From: Verrucomicrobiales bacterium | GTDB taxonomy: Bacteria > Verrucomicrobiota > Verrucomicrobiia > Verrucomicrobiales > DEV007 | DNA: 16,163 nucleotides | Reading direction: 5' to 3' | NCBI GenBank assembly: GCA_013003335.1 | Contig: JABDJT010000244.1 | Coordinates: 1 to 16,163, forward strand | In this document: positions 1 to 6,394 of the stretch, piece by piece | Layout: each line of letters begins with the position of its first letter | Numbering within the stretch: the stretch's first letter is position 1 | Position numbers and translations under genes: made by a program | Notes under the pieces: model-generated | The model's input: only the letters and a program-made list of their open reading frames with translations | What the model was told of the DNA's origin: nothing | The model's database searches: none

Positions 1-243
1 ATCAAGCAGAAGTATCCAATCGTCCGCTTCAGCGGTGCGGGAACGATCCACTTCGTCGGTGCAGCCGATACCCGTGCGGAAGATTTCGATTACGATCCCC
101 CGGGACTGCCCAGCGGCTTTGATCTCGCAACGAGCCTGACCACCACCGGTGGCGAACGCAGCGGATTCCAAAACCGCGGTCACCGTCGGAAGTTCATCGT
201 CTTCGGCACGAAGGTTTCGCATCGCGTGCTTCCGGGCGGTTGA
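1..243 (+). CDS. C-terminal part of an unrecognised protein (5' end outside window)
   Basis: Frame 1 is open from the window edge to a TGA at 241-243, giving the last 80 residues of a protein. It begins IKQKYPIVRFSGAG and ends in the basic stretch RGHRRKFIVFGTK. The fragment is polar and glycine-rich, with no predicted membrane helix, no cysteine and no motif I can name. It lies 31 nt upstream of a prepilin-like gene on the same strand, so the two may be co-transcribed and it could belong to a pilus or secretion gene set. That is inference from position only. Another frame is open over 149-274, but it is only an upstream extension of the next gene and lacks its ribosome-binding site. Confidence 0.6.
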   Translation: MKQKYPIVRFSGAGTIHFVGAADTRAEDFDYDPPGLPSGFDLATSLTTTGGERSGFQNRGHRRKFIVFGTKVSHRVLPGG

Positions 244-274
244 TCCGGAGTGCCGGGTTGGGAGGAATGGAAAA

Positions 275-796
275 ATGAGGTTTGCTGATTCAAAAAAGGG
301 TCAAGCAGGCCTCTCTCTTGTTGAGTTGCTCGTTGTGATGGGAATCCTGGCTGTTTTGGCGGCGCTTATTGTGCCGTCCTACCATCATTTCAAACGCCAG
401 GCAGAAAAGGCAACCTGCCTGTCTCACATGAAGTCGGTACACGCTGGCCTCGGAAATCACTGGCAGGACAAAGGATACTGGCCGCAAATGCCGGCCGAGA
501 TGCTGGAGGCCGATGAATCGAAATTCTTTGAATTCTGGATCAAGTCGCTCGAACCCTACGGAGTCAGCCAGGCAAATTGGCTGTGCCCGACCGACAAGAT
601 CGATCCCGAGAAGTGGGAGGAAAACAAGACCGGCAGCTACATCCCGTGCGCCTTTGACGCCCGGCATGCTACTCCTCACCGCTGGAATCAGCCCTGGTTG
701 ATGGAACGGGGAAACAATCACGGTCAAGGTGCCCACATTGCCATGCCCGACGGCTCGATTTTTCCATCCATGAAACCCTTCGAAGGCATTCGTTGA
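275..796 (+). CDS. Prepilin-like protein with N-terminal methylation motif and H-X9-DG motif
   Basis: This is a 173-residue pseudopilin-like protein. A short basic leader ending in Gly12 is followed by LSLVELLVVMGILAVLAALI. That is a class III prepilin signal with Glu at +5 of the mature protein and a hydrophobic helix at about 13-34, so a PilD/GspO-type peptidase should cut after Gly12. Near the C-terminus, His149 is followed by exactly nine residues and then Asp159-Gly160. This is the H-X9-DG signature of a prepilin-associated family abundant in Planctomycetes, Lentisphaerae and Verrucomicrobia. Two cysteines at 104 and 125 could form a disulfide. The start at 275 is chosen because GGAGG at 261-265 lies 9 nt upstream; an in-frame ATG at 149 would add a low-complexity stretch overlapping the previous gene. 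The exact role (pilus, secretion or surface protein) is unknown. Confidence 0.85.
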   Translation: MRFADSKKGQAGLSLVELLVVMGILAVLAALIVPSYHHFKRQAEKATCLSHMKSVHAGLGNHWQDKGYWPQMPAEMLEADESKFFEFWIKSLEPYGVSQANWLCPTDKIDPEKWEENKTGSYIPCAFDARHATPHRWNQPWLMERGNNHGQGAHIAMPDGSIFPSMKPFEGIR

Positions 797-844
797 AACG
801 AACCAACAGGGTCTGTTCGTCGAACCAACCCTGTTGATTCGTTT
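796..844. repeat. Stop-hugging palindromic repeat, copy 1
   Basis: Left arm 796-812 and right arm 828-844 pair over 17 positions with one mismatch (C803 against A837), with core AACGAACCAACAGGGT. Inside them GTTC (815-818) and GAAC (822-825) form a second small stem with a 3-nt loop. The element starts within the TGA stop (794-796) of the prepilin gene and ends 28 nt before the MoaD-like start. Three further copies occur in the window, and this one is in reverse orientation relative to them. It probably forms a strong RNA hairpin and may terminate or insulate transcription between the two genes (inference). Confidence 0.85.
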
Positions 845-872
845 TCGCCCTTCTGTTAGAAAACGGGTCGAC

Positions 873-1154
873 ATGGAAATCACCGTTCAATACACCGGTC
901 AACTCGCCGGCATCACCGGCGAAACGGACGAATTAATCGACCTGCCCGAAGGCACAACTCTGCCGGCCTTGATCGGGCAACTTTGCGAAAAATACGGCGA
1001 AAAATACGCTGACCTCCTAGTAAATTCGGACGGCAACCTGCGGCCTTCGACCCTCGTGATCCTCGACGGCGAACAAGCTGACTCAGATCCTTCAAATATC
1101 ATCCTCGACGACGTGAAAACCGTCATGTTAATGACACCGATCGCGGGCGGATGA
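873..1154 (+). CDS. MoaD/ThiS-family ubiquitin-like sulfur carrier protein
   Basis: A 93-residue small protein with a beta-grasp pattern (MEITVQYTGQLAGITG, then a Leu-rich helix at about 29-47) that ends in the diglycine PIAGG. In MoaD and ThiS the C-terminal Gly-Gly is adenylated by an E1-like enzyme and converted to a thiocarboxylate that donates sulfur, to molybdopterin or thiazole respectively. The start at 873 gives the usual family length; an in-frame ATG at 834 lies inside the upstream palindrome and adds a basic tail. The stop overlaps the start of the following E1-like gene (ATGA at 1151-1154), so the pair is translationally coupled, as expected for carrier and activator. No MoaE is visible, so the acceptor pathway cannot be assigned. 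Molybdopterin is favoured by the downstream oxyanion transporter. Confidence 0.82.
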   Translation: MEITVQYTGQLAGITGETDELIDLPEGTTLPALIGQLCEKYGEKYADLLVNSDGNLRPSTLVILDGEQADSDPSNIILDDVKTVMLMTPIAGG

Positions 1155-1894
1155 ACGATCTCACTGATCTCGACCGCGCCATTTACGAATGGCAACTTGA
1201 TGTCCCGGGATTCGGTGAGGAGGGGCAGAAAATTCTCCGGAACACGACCGCGCTGGTCTCCCGCTGCGGCGGTCTCGGCGGTCCGATCTGTTTTTCCCTC
1301 GCGGCAGCCGGCTTCAAAAAAATCATCATCGCCCATGCCGGAGATTTGCGGCTCGATGACTTGAACCGCCAAATCCTGATGCGCCACGACGGAATCGGGA
1401 ATCCGCGAACCGAAAGTGCAGCTGCAACTCTCGCGGCTTTTAATCCGAACATCGAAGTCGAAACAGTTGGGGAGAACATCACAGAAGAAAATGCTGCCGA
1501 TCTCGTGGGTCGAGCCGATCTCGTTTTCGGAGCAGCACCGCTTTTTGAGGAACGCCTGCTCATGAATCGCGAATGCGTCCGGCAGAACAAACCGTTCGTC
1601 GATTCGGCGATGTACAATTTGGAGGGACGGGTCATCCCGATCGTCCCCGGCCAGTCCGCCTGTCTCGCCTGCCTTTACCCGGAAATTCCGCCGAACTGGA
1701 AACGCCGATTTCCCGTGATTGGGGCTGTCTCGGCTCTTGCCGCCCAAATCGGGGTGCTGGAAGGTATCAAAGTGCTGACCGGTCTCGGGACGGCGAACTT
1801 GAACCGCATGATTTATTTTGATACGGCTTCGATGCGGTTCCAAAACATCGAACTCAAACGAAATCCAGAATGCGAAATTTGCGGAAACCTCTAA
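1151..1894 (+). CDS. MoeB/ThiF-like E1 protein with altered adenylation site
   Basis: This 247-residue protein aligns by eye with MoeB along its length. It has the loop CGGLGG at 39-44, LNRQ at 71-74, NPRTES at 84-89, and two zinc CxxC pairs (C171/C174 and C241/C244) that end in the typical RNPECEICG. Family members adenylate the C-terminal glycine of MoaD or ThiS. Several ATP-site positions differ from E. coli MoeB as I recall it: the first glycine of GxGGxG is Arg38, the DFD segment reads HAGD, the lysine of the PK motif is Arg86, and the DCTDN segment containing catalytic Asp130 reads GAAPL at 127-131. The arginine finger equivalent (Arg73) and the zinc ligands remain. The reading frame is intact, so this looks like a variant subfamily rather than a pseudogene. 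It overlaps the MoaD-like gene by 4 nt and the next gene by 25 nt. Confidence 0.82.
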   Translation: MNDLTDLDRAIYEWQLDVPGFGEEGQKILRNTTALVSRCGGLGGPICFSLAAAGFKKIIIAHAGDLRLDDLNRQILMRHDGIGNPRTESAAATLAAFNPNIEVETVGENITEENAADLVGRADLVFGAAPLFEERLLMNRECVRQNKPFVDSAMYNLEGRVIPIVPGQSACLACLYPEIPPNWKRRFPVIGAVSALAAQIGVLEGIKVLTGLGTANLNRMIYFDTASMRFQNIELKRNPECEICGNL

Positions 1895-3360
1895 CGATTG
1901 CTCTGGCATCAGGAATCCTGGCGATATCCGGTTGCAGTGAGAAAGGCGATAGCGGCGTAGAACCTCTCGTCATGTACTGCGCAGCCGGCATGAAAAAACC
2001 GGTCACGGCAATTGCGGAGCAATATGAGGAGGAATACGGCGTGCCGGTGGAACTGCATTTCGGCGGGTCGGGAACACTCCTGGCCAGCCTGGACATCGGG
2101 AAAGGCGACATTTATCTCGCGGCAGATTCCAGCTACACGAATCTGGCAAAAGAAAAAGGCCACGTGAAGGAAACCATACCTGTTGCCTTGATGCGGGCCG
2201 GATTCGGCGTCCCGAAAGGAAATCCAAAGGGGTTTTCGAAATTAGCCGATGTGAAAAATCCGGACCTGAAAATCGGAATCGGAAATCCGGATGCGGCGTC
2301 GATCGGGAAATTCACCAAAAAAGTTCTCTCGAAACACGGGATATGGGATGGCTTTGAACCGGCCGTGTTATTCCCAACCGTGAATGAGCTCGCCAACTCG
2401 GTAAAACTTGGGACGATCGATGCCGGAATCATCTGGGACGCGATGGCCGCCCAATATCCCGATCTGGATTTCGTGAACGTCCCCGAATTCGACGCGGAGA
2501 AAAAAGACATCACCGTCGGTGTGCTGACCGACTCGGAACAGCCTACCGAGGCGCTGAAATTTTGCCGCTACCTCACCGCAAAAGACAAGGGTCTGAAAAT
2601 TTTCGGGGCGGACGGCTACGAGCCGGTGGAAAATGCAGACGAATGGGCGGAAACACCGGAGATTGCTCTGTTCAGCGGCGCGATGCTGCGCCCTGCCATC
2701 GAGAAAACGATTACGAAATTCGAAGAGCGGGAAGGCGTGAAAATCAATCCGACCTATAACGGCTGCGGAATTCTCGTTGCACAAATGAAGGCCGGTCAAA
2801 ATCCGGACGCTTACTTTTCCTGTGACGTGACCTTCATGACGATGGTGCAGGAACGTTTTTCCAAGCCGATCACAGTTTCTGCCAATGAAATGGTGATCCT
2901 GGTGCGGAAGGGCAATCCGCACAAAGTTTTCAAACTGGAAGATTTGAAGAACGAGGGGCTGAAGGTCGGATTTTCCCATCCCGAAAAATCCGCGCTCGGC
3001 GCGTTGACGAAGCGAATGCTCGAAGACGAAGGGCTCTACGAAGAAATTCTCGCCACCGGAAACGTGATTCCCGCTTCAGCCACAGGAGATTTCCTCGTGA
3101 ACCAGATTCGGAGCAATTCTCTGGATGCTGTGATCGTTTACAAAAGCAACGCGATGGCGAATCCGGGAAGCGACGTCGATGTCGACATTATCCAAATCAA
3201 CCGTCCCAACGCTGTCGCTGAACAGCCCTTCGCCGTCGGACAGGGTTCGCCGTATCCGAATCTCGTTAGCCGGTTTTTCGAGGCCTGTGTGTCGGAGGCT
3301 GGCAAAGAGGATTTTCTGAAATACGGATTTCGCTGGGAGCTCGTCGACGAGGAATCATGA
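1870..3360 (+). CDS. Lipoprotein with two fused ModA-like oxyanion-binding domains
   Basis: A 496-residue periplasmic substrate-binding lipoprotein. A basic N-terminus and hydrophobic stretch lead to the lipobox ISGC with Cys22. Two homologous domains follow, at about 33-255 and 266-490. Paired landmarks are GVPVELHFGGSGTL (57-70) with GVKINPTYNGCGIL (289-302), DIYLAAD (80-86) with DAYFSCD (313-319), and KIGIGNPDAASIG with KVGFSHPEKSALG. ModA proteins normally have a single such domain. The first oxyanion-binding serine of ModA appears replaced (Gly40 in domain 1, Gly/Ala in domain 2). The second is kept as Ser67 in domain 1 but is Cys299 in domain 2. The start overlaps the E1-like gene by 25 nt and has no clear ribosome-binding site; no other Met gives a signal peptide. 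The ligand is probably a tetrahedral oxyanion such as molybdate or tungstate, but specificity cannot be read from sequence. Confidence 0.85.
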   Translation: MRNLRKPLTIALASGILAISGCSEKGDSGVEPLVMYCAAGMKKPVTAIAEQYEEEYGVPVELHFGGSGTLLASLDIGKGDIYLAADSSYTNLAKEKGHVKETIPVALMRAGFGVPKGNPKGFSKLADVKNPDLKIGIGNPDAASIGKFTKKVLSKHGIWDGFEPAVLFPTVNELANSVKLGTIDAGIIWDAMAAQYPDLDFVNVPEFDAEKKDITVGVLTDSEQPTEALKFCRYLTAKDKGLKIFGADGYEPVENADEWAETPEIALFSGAMLRPAIEKTITKFEEREGVKINPTYNGCGILVAQMKAGQNPDAYFSCDVTFMTMVQERFSKPITVSANEMVILVRKGNPHKVFKLEDLKNEGLKVGFSHPEKSALGALTKRMLEDEGLYEEILATGNVIPASATGDFLVNQIRSNSLDAVIVYKSNAMANPGSDVDVDIIQINRPNAVAEQPFAVGQGSPYPNLVSRFFEACVSEAGKEDFLKYGFRWELVDEES

Positions 3361-4241
3361 TCGGCGCACGGTCCGACAAGCCATTTCTCGCGGCCATCGG
3401 GGCACTCGCGGCAATGTATTTGCTGCTCATCGTGATGATGCTCGTGGCGGACGCGATTTATGGATTCGGCGTCGTTCCGTTTCGATCCGACAATCCGGAT
3501 CAGGTCAGTCTCGTCAGCATTTTTTCCCAGAAAGAGGTGATCAATTCGATCAAGCTGACCCTGTATTCCTGCACCATTTCCGCCCTTCTCTCGATCTTTG
3601 TCGCCGTCCCGACCGGCTACCTGTTGTCCCGCTACAACTTCCCCGGCAAACTGCTCGTCGATGCCATCCTCGACATCCCGATCGTTCTTCCGCCCCTCGT
3701 CGTAGGCCTGAGTTTGCTGCTGCTGTTTAATCATTTGCCGACAAAGGATGCGAATTTCGAGGACATGCTGAACGATTTCAAAGTTCCCTTCCTGTTCCCG
3801 AAGGGAATCGAAGTGACTCACAACGTCCTTGGCGTCATTCTCGCCCAGTTTTCCGTGGCCTGCGCGTTCAGCGTCCGCACCATGCGGAACACCTTCGACC
3901 AGATCAGCCCGCGGACCGAGCAGGTCGCCCAAACCTTGGGCTGCAGTCGCGCACGCGCGTTTTTCAGCGTGGTCGTCCCCGAAAGCTGGCGGGGAATTTC
4001 CACCGCAGGCACCCTGGCCTGGACACGATCAATGGGCGAATTCGGCCCAATCCTTGTATTTGCCGGAACGATACCGAACAAAACCGAAGTGCTTTCCAGC
4101 ACGGTGTATCTCGAGATCACGACCGGCAGTCTCGAAACAGCCGTCATCGTTTCGCTGATGATGGTCACCATCGCGATTGTCGTGCTCGTCGCCGTGCGAA
4201 TGTGGGACCGCCGAAACGAGGGAGGTTTATATCATGGTTAA
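3357..4241 (+). CDS. modB: ModB-like ABC transporter permease
   Basis: A 294-residue inner-membrane permease of the ModB/CysT type. Hydrophobic helices lie at about 10-32, 65-90, 103-125, 153-175, 217-237 and 258-281. The cytoplasmic EAA loop, EQVAQTLGCSRARAFFSVVV at 188-207, contacts the ATPase. It is followed by GEFGPILVFAG at 227-237, which matches the GEFG...FAG signature of molybdate and sulfate permeases. A polar segment of about 25 residues (PTKDANFEDMLNDFKVPFLF, from 128) separates two helices and looks longer than in compact ModB proteins. The start overlaps the stop of the binding-protein gene (ATGA at 3357-3360) and its end overlaps the ATPase gene by 8 nt, so all three are surely expressed together. 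Confidence 0.9.
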   Translation: MIGARSDKPFLAAIGALAAMYLLLIVMMLVADAIYGFGVVPFRSDNPDQVSLVSIFSQKEVINSIKLTLYSCTISALLSIFVAVPTGYLLSRYNFPGKLLVDAILDIPIVLPPLVVGLSLLLLFNHLPTKDANFEDMLNDFKVPFLFPKGIEVTHNVLGVILAQFSVACAFSVRTMRNTFDQISPRTEQVAQTLGCSRARAFFSVVVPESWRGISTAGTLAWTRSMGEFGPILVFAGTIPNKTEVLSSTVYLEITTGSLETAVIVSLMMVTIAIVVLVAVRMWDRRNEGGLYHG

Positions 4242-4872
4242 GGTCGAAAACCTCACTGTGCGGGCCGGGAATTTTGAGATTTCCGATGTGAATTTCGAAA
4301 TCCCGGATGGGAAATACGGAGTGCTCATGGGAAAAACCGGCTGCGGAAAAACGACCATCCTGGAAGCGATTTGCGGATTAAAAAACGTGGTCGGCGGAAA
4401 AATCTTCGTCTCAGAAATCAACGTCACCGCCCTCCCCGCTGGCGCCCGGGGCATCGGGTTCGTACCGCAGGACGGTTCGCTGTTCACCACGAAAACCGTA
4501 CGCAAACATCTCGCCTTCGGCCCCCGTGTCCACGGCTGGAAACGGGAAAAGGTCGCCGGTCGCGTCAAAGATCTGGCCGAGGATCTGGGGATTGCCCACC
4601 TCCTCGATCGCAAGCCCCACGGACTTTCCGGCGGCGAAAGACAACGCGTTTCCCTCGGCCGGGCCCTCGCCGTGAAGCCGGGCGTGCTCTGCCTCGACGA
4701 ACCGCTTTCCGCTCTCGATGAAGATACACACGCGGAGATGGTCGATCTTCTGAAACGGCTCACCGCCGAAAATGACATCACCGTTCTGCACATCACCCAC
4801 AGCCGCCGCGAAGCTGAGCAGGTCGCCGATCTGCAATTCCGAATCGAAGACGGAAAAGTGGTTCAGATGTGA
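4234..4872 (+). CDS. modC: ModC-like ABC transporter ATPase, short form without TOBE/MOP domain
   Basis: A 212-residue ATPase with all nucleotide-binding motifs: Walker A GKTGCGKT (33-40), Q-loop VPQD (Gln79), signature LSGGERQ (131-137), Walker B VLCLDE (151-156) and H-loop His189. It should energise the ModB-like permease from the cytoplasmic face. E. coli ModC is about 350 residues and carries a C-terminal MOP/TOBE domain that binds molybdate. This protein stops just after the H-loop strand (IEDGKVVQM), so regulation by that domain is absent. The start at 4234 is set by GGAGG at 4221-4225, 8 nt upstream and inside modB; an in-frame ATG at 4177 lies within modB and adds an unlikely Cys-rich tail. 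The TGA stop runs directly into a palindromic repeat. Confidence 0.92.
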   Translation: MVKVENLTVRAGNFEISDVNFEIPDGKYGVLMGKTGCGKTTILEAICGLKNVVGGKIFVSEINVTALPAGARGIGFVPQDGSLFTTKTVRKHLAFGPRVHGWKREKVAGRVKDLAEDLGIAHLLDRKPHGLSGGERQRVSLGRALAVKPGVLCLDEPLSALDEDTHAEMVDLLKRLTAENDITVLHITHSRREAEQVADLQFRIEDGKVVQM

Positions 4873-4963
4873 AAACGAATGAACCGGGTTCGTTCGCCAA
4901 ACCAATTGACTACACTTCGTTCCGTCTTTCTCCACTTCGCTTCGAATCTGTTGATTCGGAAAC
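4873..4963. repeat. Stop-hugging palindromic repeat, copy 2, interrupted
   Basis: The left arm AACGAATGAACCGGGT (4874-4889) follows the modC TGA (4870-4872) directly. It continues into GTTC-GCC-AAAC (4892-4902), the same inner stem as in the other copies. The right arm, CTGTTGATTCGGAAAC, lies at 4948-4963, displaced by about 44 nt of foreign sequence (from about 4904). The right end reaches to 3 nt from the TGA (4967-4969) of the convergent DUF1501 gene. The inserted stretch is a second repeat shared with 13310-13340. This is a convergent gap, so the element may serve both genes as a terminator (inference). Confidence 0.75.
4902..4952. repeat. Second dispersed repeat family, long copy inside repeat copy 2
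   Basis: This stretch begins CCAATTGACTACACTTCG and ends CACTTCGCTTCGAATCTGTT. Both ends match 13310-13340 with one mismatch each. It carries 20 extra nucleotides (about 4920-4939) that end in a second CACTTCG, so it looks like an internal duplication. It splits the right arm of the palindromic element from its left arm. Confidence 0.7.
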
Positions 4964-4966
4964 CGG

Positions 4967-6391
4967 TCATGCGAGAGCTTTTTTGATCACGTGCCGTTCT
5001 TCGGTCACGCCGGTGAGCCGCTGGTCGAGGCCCTGGTGGAAAAAGGTGAGCCGACGGTGATCCAGTCCCATCAAGTGGAGGATCGTTGCGTGAAAATCAG
5101 AAACGTGATGGCGTTCTTCAACGGCCTTGAATCCGACATCGTCTGTCGCACCGATGGCCTGTCCACCCTTCACCCCGGCGCCGGCGAGCCACATGCTGTA
5201 GCCGTGCCAATTGTGATCACGGCCGAATTTTCCGACGCCTTCGCTGGTCGGTGTGCGTCCGAATTCCCCACCCCAAATGAGTAAGGTTTCGTCCCACAAT
5301 CCGGATCGTTTCAAGTCCGTCATCAACGCGCCGATCGCCTGGTCCGTTTCGCCGGCGTGGAGTCGATGATTGGTGATGCAGTTGGTATGGCCGTCCCAGG
5401 TTTCCTCGATGTGACCCCCGCCGGAATACAATTGAATGAACCGGACGCCCCGCTCGAGAAGTTGTTTCGTAATGAGGCACTTCCGCCCGAAATCGGCCGT
5501 TTTCGGATTGTCGAGGCCGTACATCGCCTTCGTCTGTGAATCGATTTTGTCGAGGTCGACCGTTTCGGCAGCCTCGGTTTGCATGCGGTAGGCCAGCTCG
5601 TACGATTCGATCCGATCGGCGAGCGCGGACATTTCCGGTCGGGTGGCGAGATGCTGCTCGTTCAGATTCTTCAGCAAATCGAGAGACGCACGCTGCGACT
5701 TTTCCGTTGTGCCTTCGGGGGTGGCGAGATCGAGCAACGGGCTGCCGGTGCTGCGAAACAGCGTTCCCTGATGCGTTGCCGGCATGTATCCGGAGCTCCA
5801 GTTCGACGCCGAACCGATTGGCCCTCCGCGCGGATCGGTCATGACTACAAAGGTCGGCATATTACGGTTCGCACTCCCGAGACCGTAACTCAGCCACGCC
5901 CCGAGGGCCGGTTTACCGATCGAGATTGCGCCCGTGTTCATCTGCAGGCAGCCGGAGGCGTGGGCCGCGGTGTCCGAGTGCAGCGAGCGGATCACGCACA
6001 AATCGTCAGCGTGCTTGGCTGTGTGCGGGAACAAATCGCTGATCGGTAAACCGCTTTCGCCATGCTGTTGAAAGGCAAATGGCGATTTCATAAGGTGCCC
6101 GATCGGCCTGCCGTTCGAACCGACCTTCGCGTCACCTGAGTATGATTTCCCGTCGAGCCGATCCAGTTCCGGTTTCGGGTCAAAGGTATCAACGTGGGAC
6201 GGCCCACCATTCATGAAAAGAAACACTGCCCGGGTCGCTTTCGCCGGGAAATGGGCACCCGGCGTGGCTGATTCAGCCTGAAGCAAATCAGCCAAAGCCA
6301 GCCCCGCAAAACCACCGCCTGCATTCCACAAAAACTCGCGGCGAGTGTGGTTGCAGGGAGTGTGGTTCGGTCGAAATCGCGTCATCGTCAT
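4967..6391 (-). CDS. DUF1501 exported protein with twin-arginine signal
   Basis: A 474-residue protein of the DUF1501 family, part of the alkaline phosphatase/sulfatase-like superfamily common in Planctomycetes and Verrucomicrobia. The N-terminus has the Tat motif TRREFLWNAGGGFAGLALAD (Arg17-Arg18), predicting folded export. FLFMNGGPSHVDTFDPKP at 57-74 is the typical first core motif, and GGEFGRTPTSEG followed by DHNWHGYSMWLAG near the C-terminus is the second; both carry the Asp/His residues expected of a metal site. The gene begins 3 nt after the stop of the DUF1553/PSCyt1 gene, the usual order of this PVC pair. The biochemical role is not established; a hydrolase or scaffold for polysaccharide or sulfate-ester use is often suggested. 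ATG codons at 6389 and 6383 are equally possible starts. Confidence 0.9.
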   Translation of the reverse strand: MTMTRFRPNHTPCNHTRREFLWNAGGGFAGLALADLLQAESATPGAHFPAKATRAVFLFMNGGPSHVDTFDPKPELDRLDGKSYSGDAKVGSNGRPIGHLMKSPFAFQQHGESGLPISDLFPHTAKHADDLCVIRSLHSDTAAHASGCLQMNTGAISIGKPALGAWLSYGLGSANRNMPTFVVMTDPRGGPIGSASNWSSGYMPATHQGTLFRSTGSPLLDLATPEGTTEKSQRASLDLLKNLNEQHLATRPEMSALADRIESYELAYRMQTEAAETVDLDKIDSQTKAMYGLDNPKTADFGRKCLITKQLLERGVRFIQLYSGGGHIEETWDGHTNCITNHRLHAGETDQAIGALMTDLKRSGLWDETLLIWGGEFGRTPTSEGVGKFGRDHNWHGYSMWLAGAGVKGGQAIGATDDVGFKAVEERHHVSDFHATILHLMGLDHRRLTFFHQGLDQRLTGVTEERHVIKKALA

Positions 6392-6394
6392 GAG

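Noticed and set aside
149..274. Upstream extension of the prepilin gene to an ATG at 149
   Set aside because: It overlaps the preceding reading frame, has no ribosome-binding site and encodes a Ser/Arg-rich stretch that would bury the prepilin leader.
797..872. Molybdenum-cofactor (moco) riboswitch ahead of the MoaD/ModABC operon
   Set aside because: The 76-nt gap is filled by the palindrome and a short spacer. It is too short for the known moco riboswitch, and I saw no matching conserved segments.
899..1909. 336-codon open frame on the minus strand
   Set aside because: It is antisense to the MoaD-like and E1-like genes, whose motifs are clear, and it has no recognisable domain.
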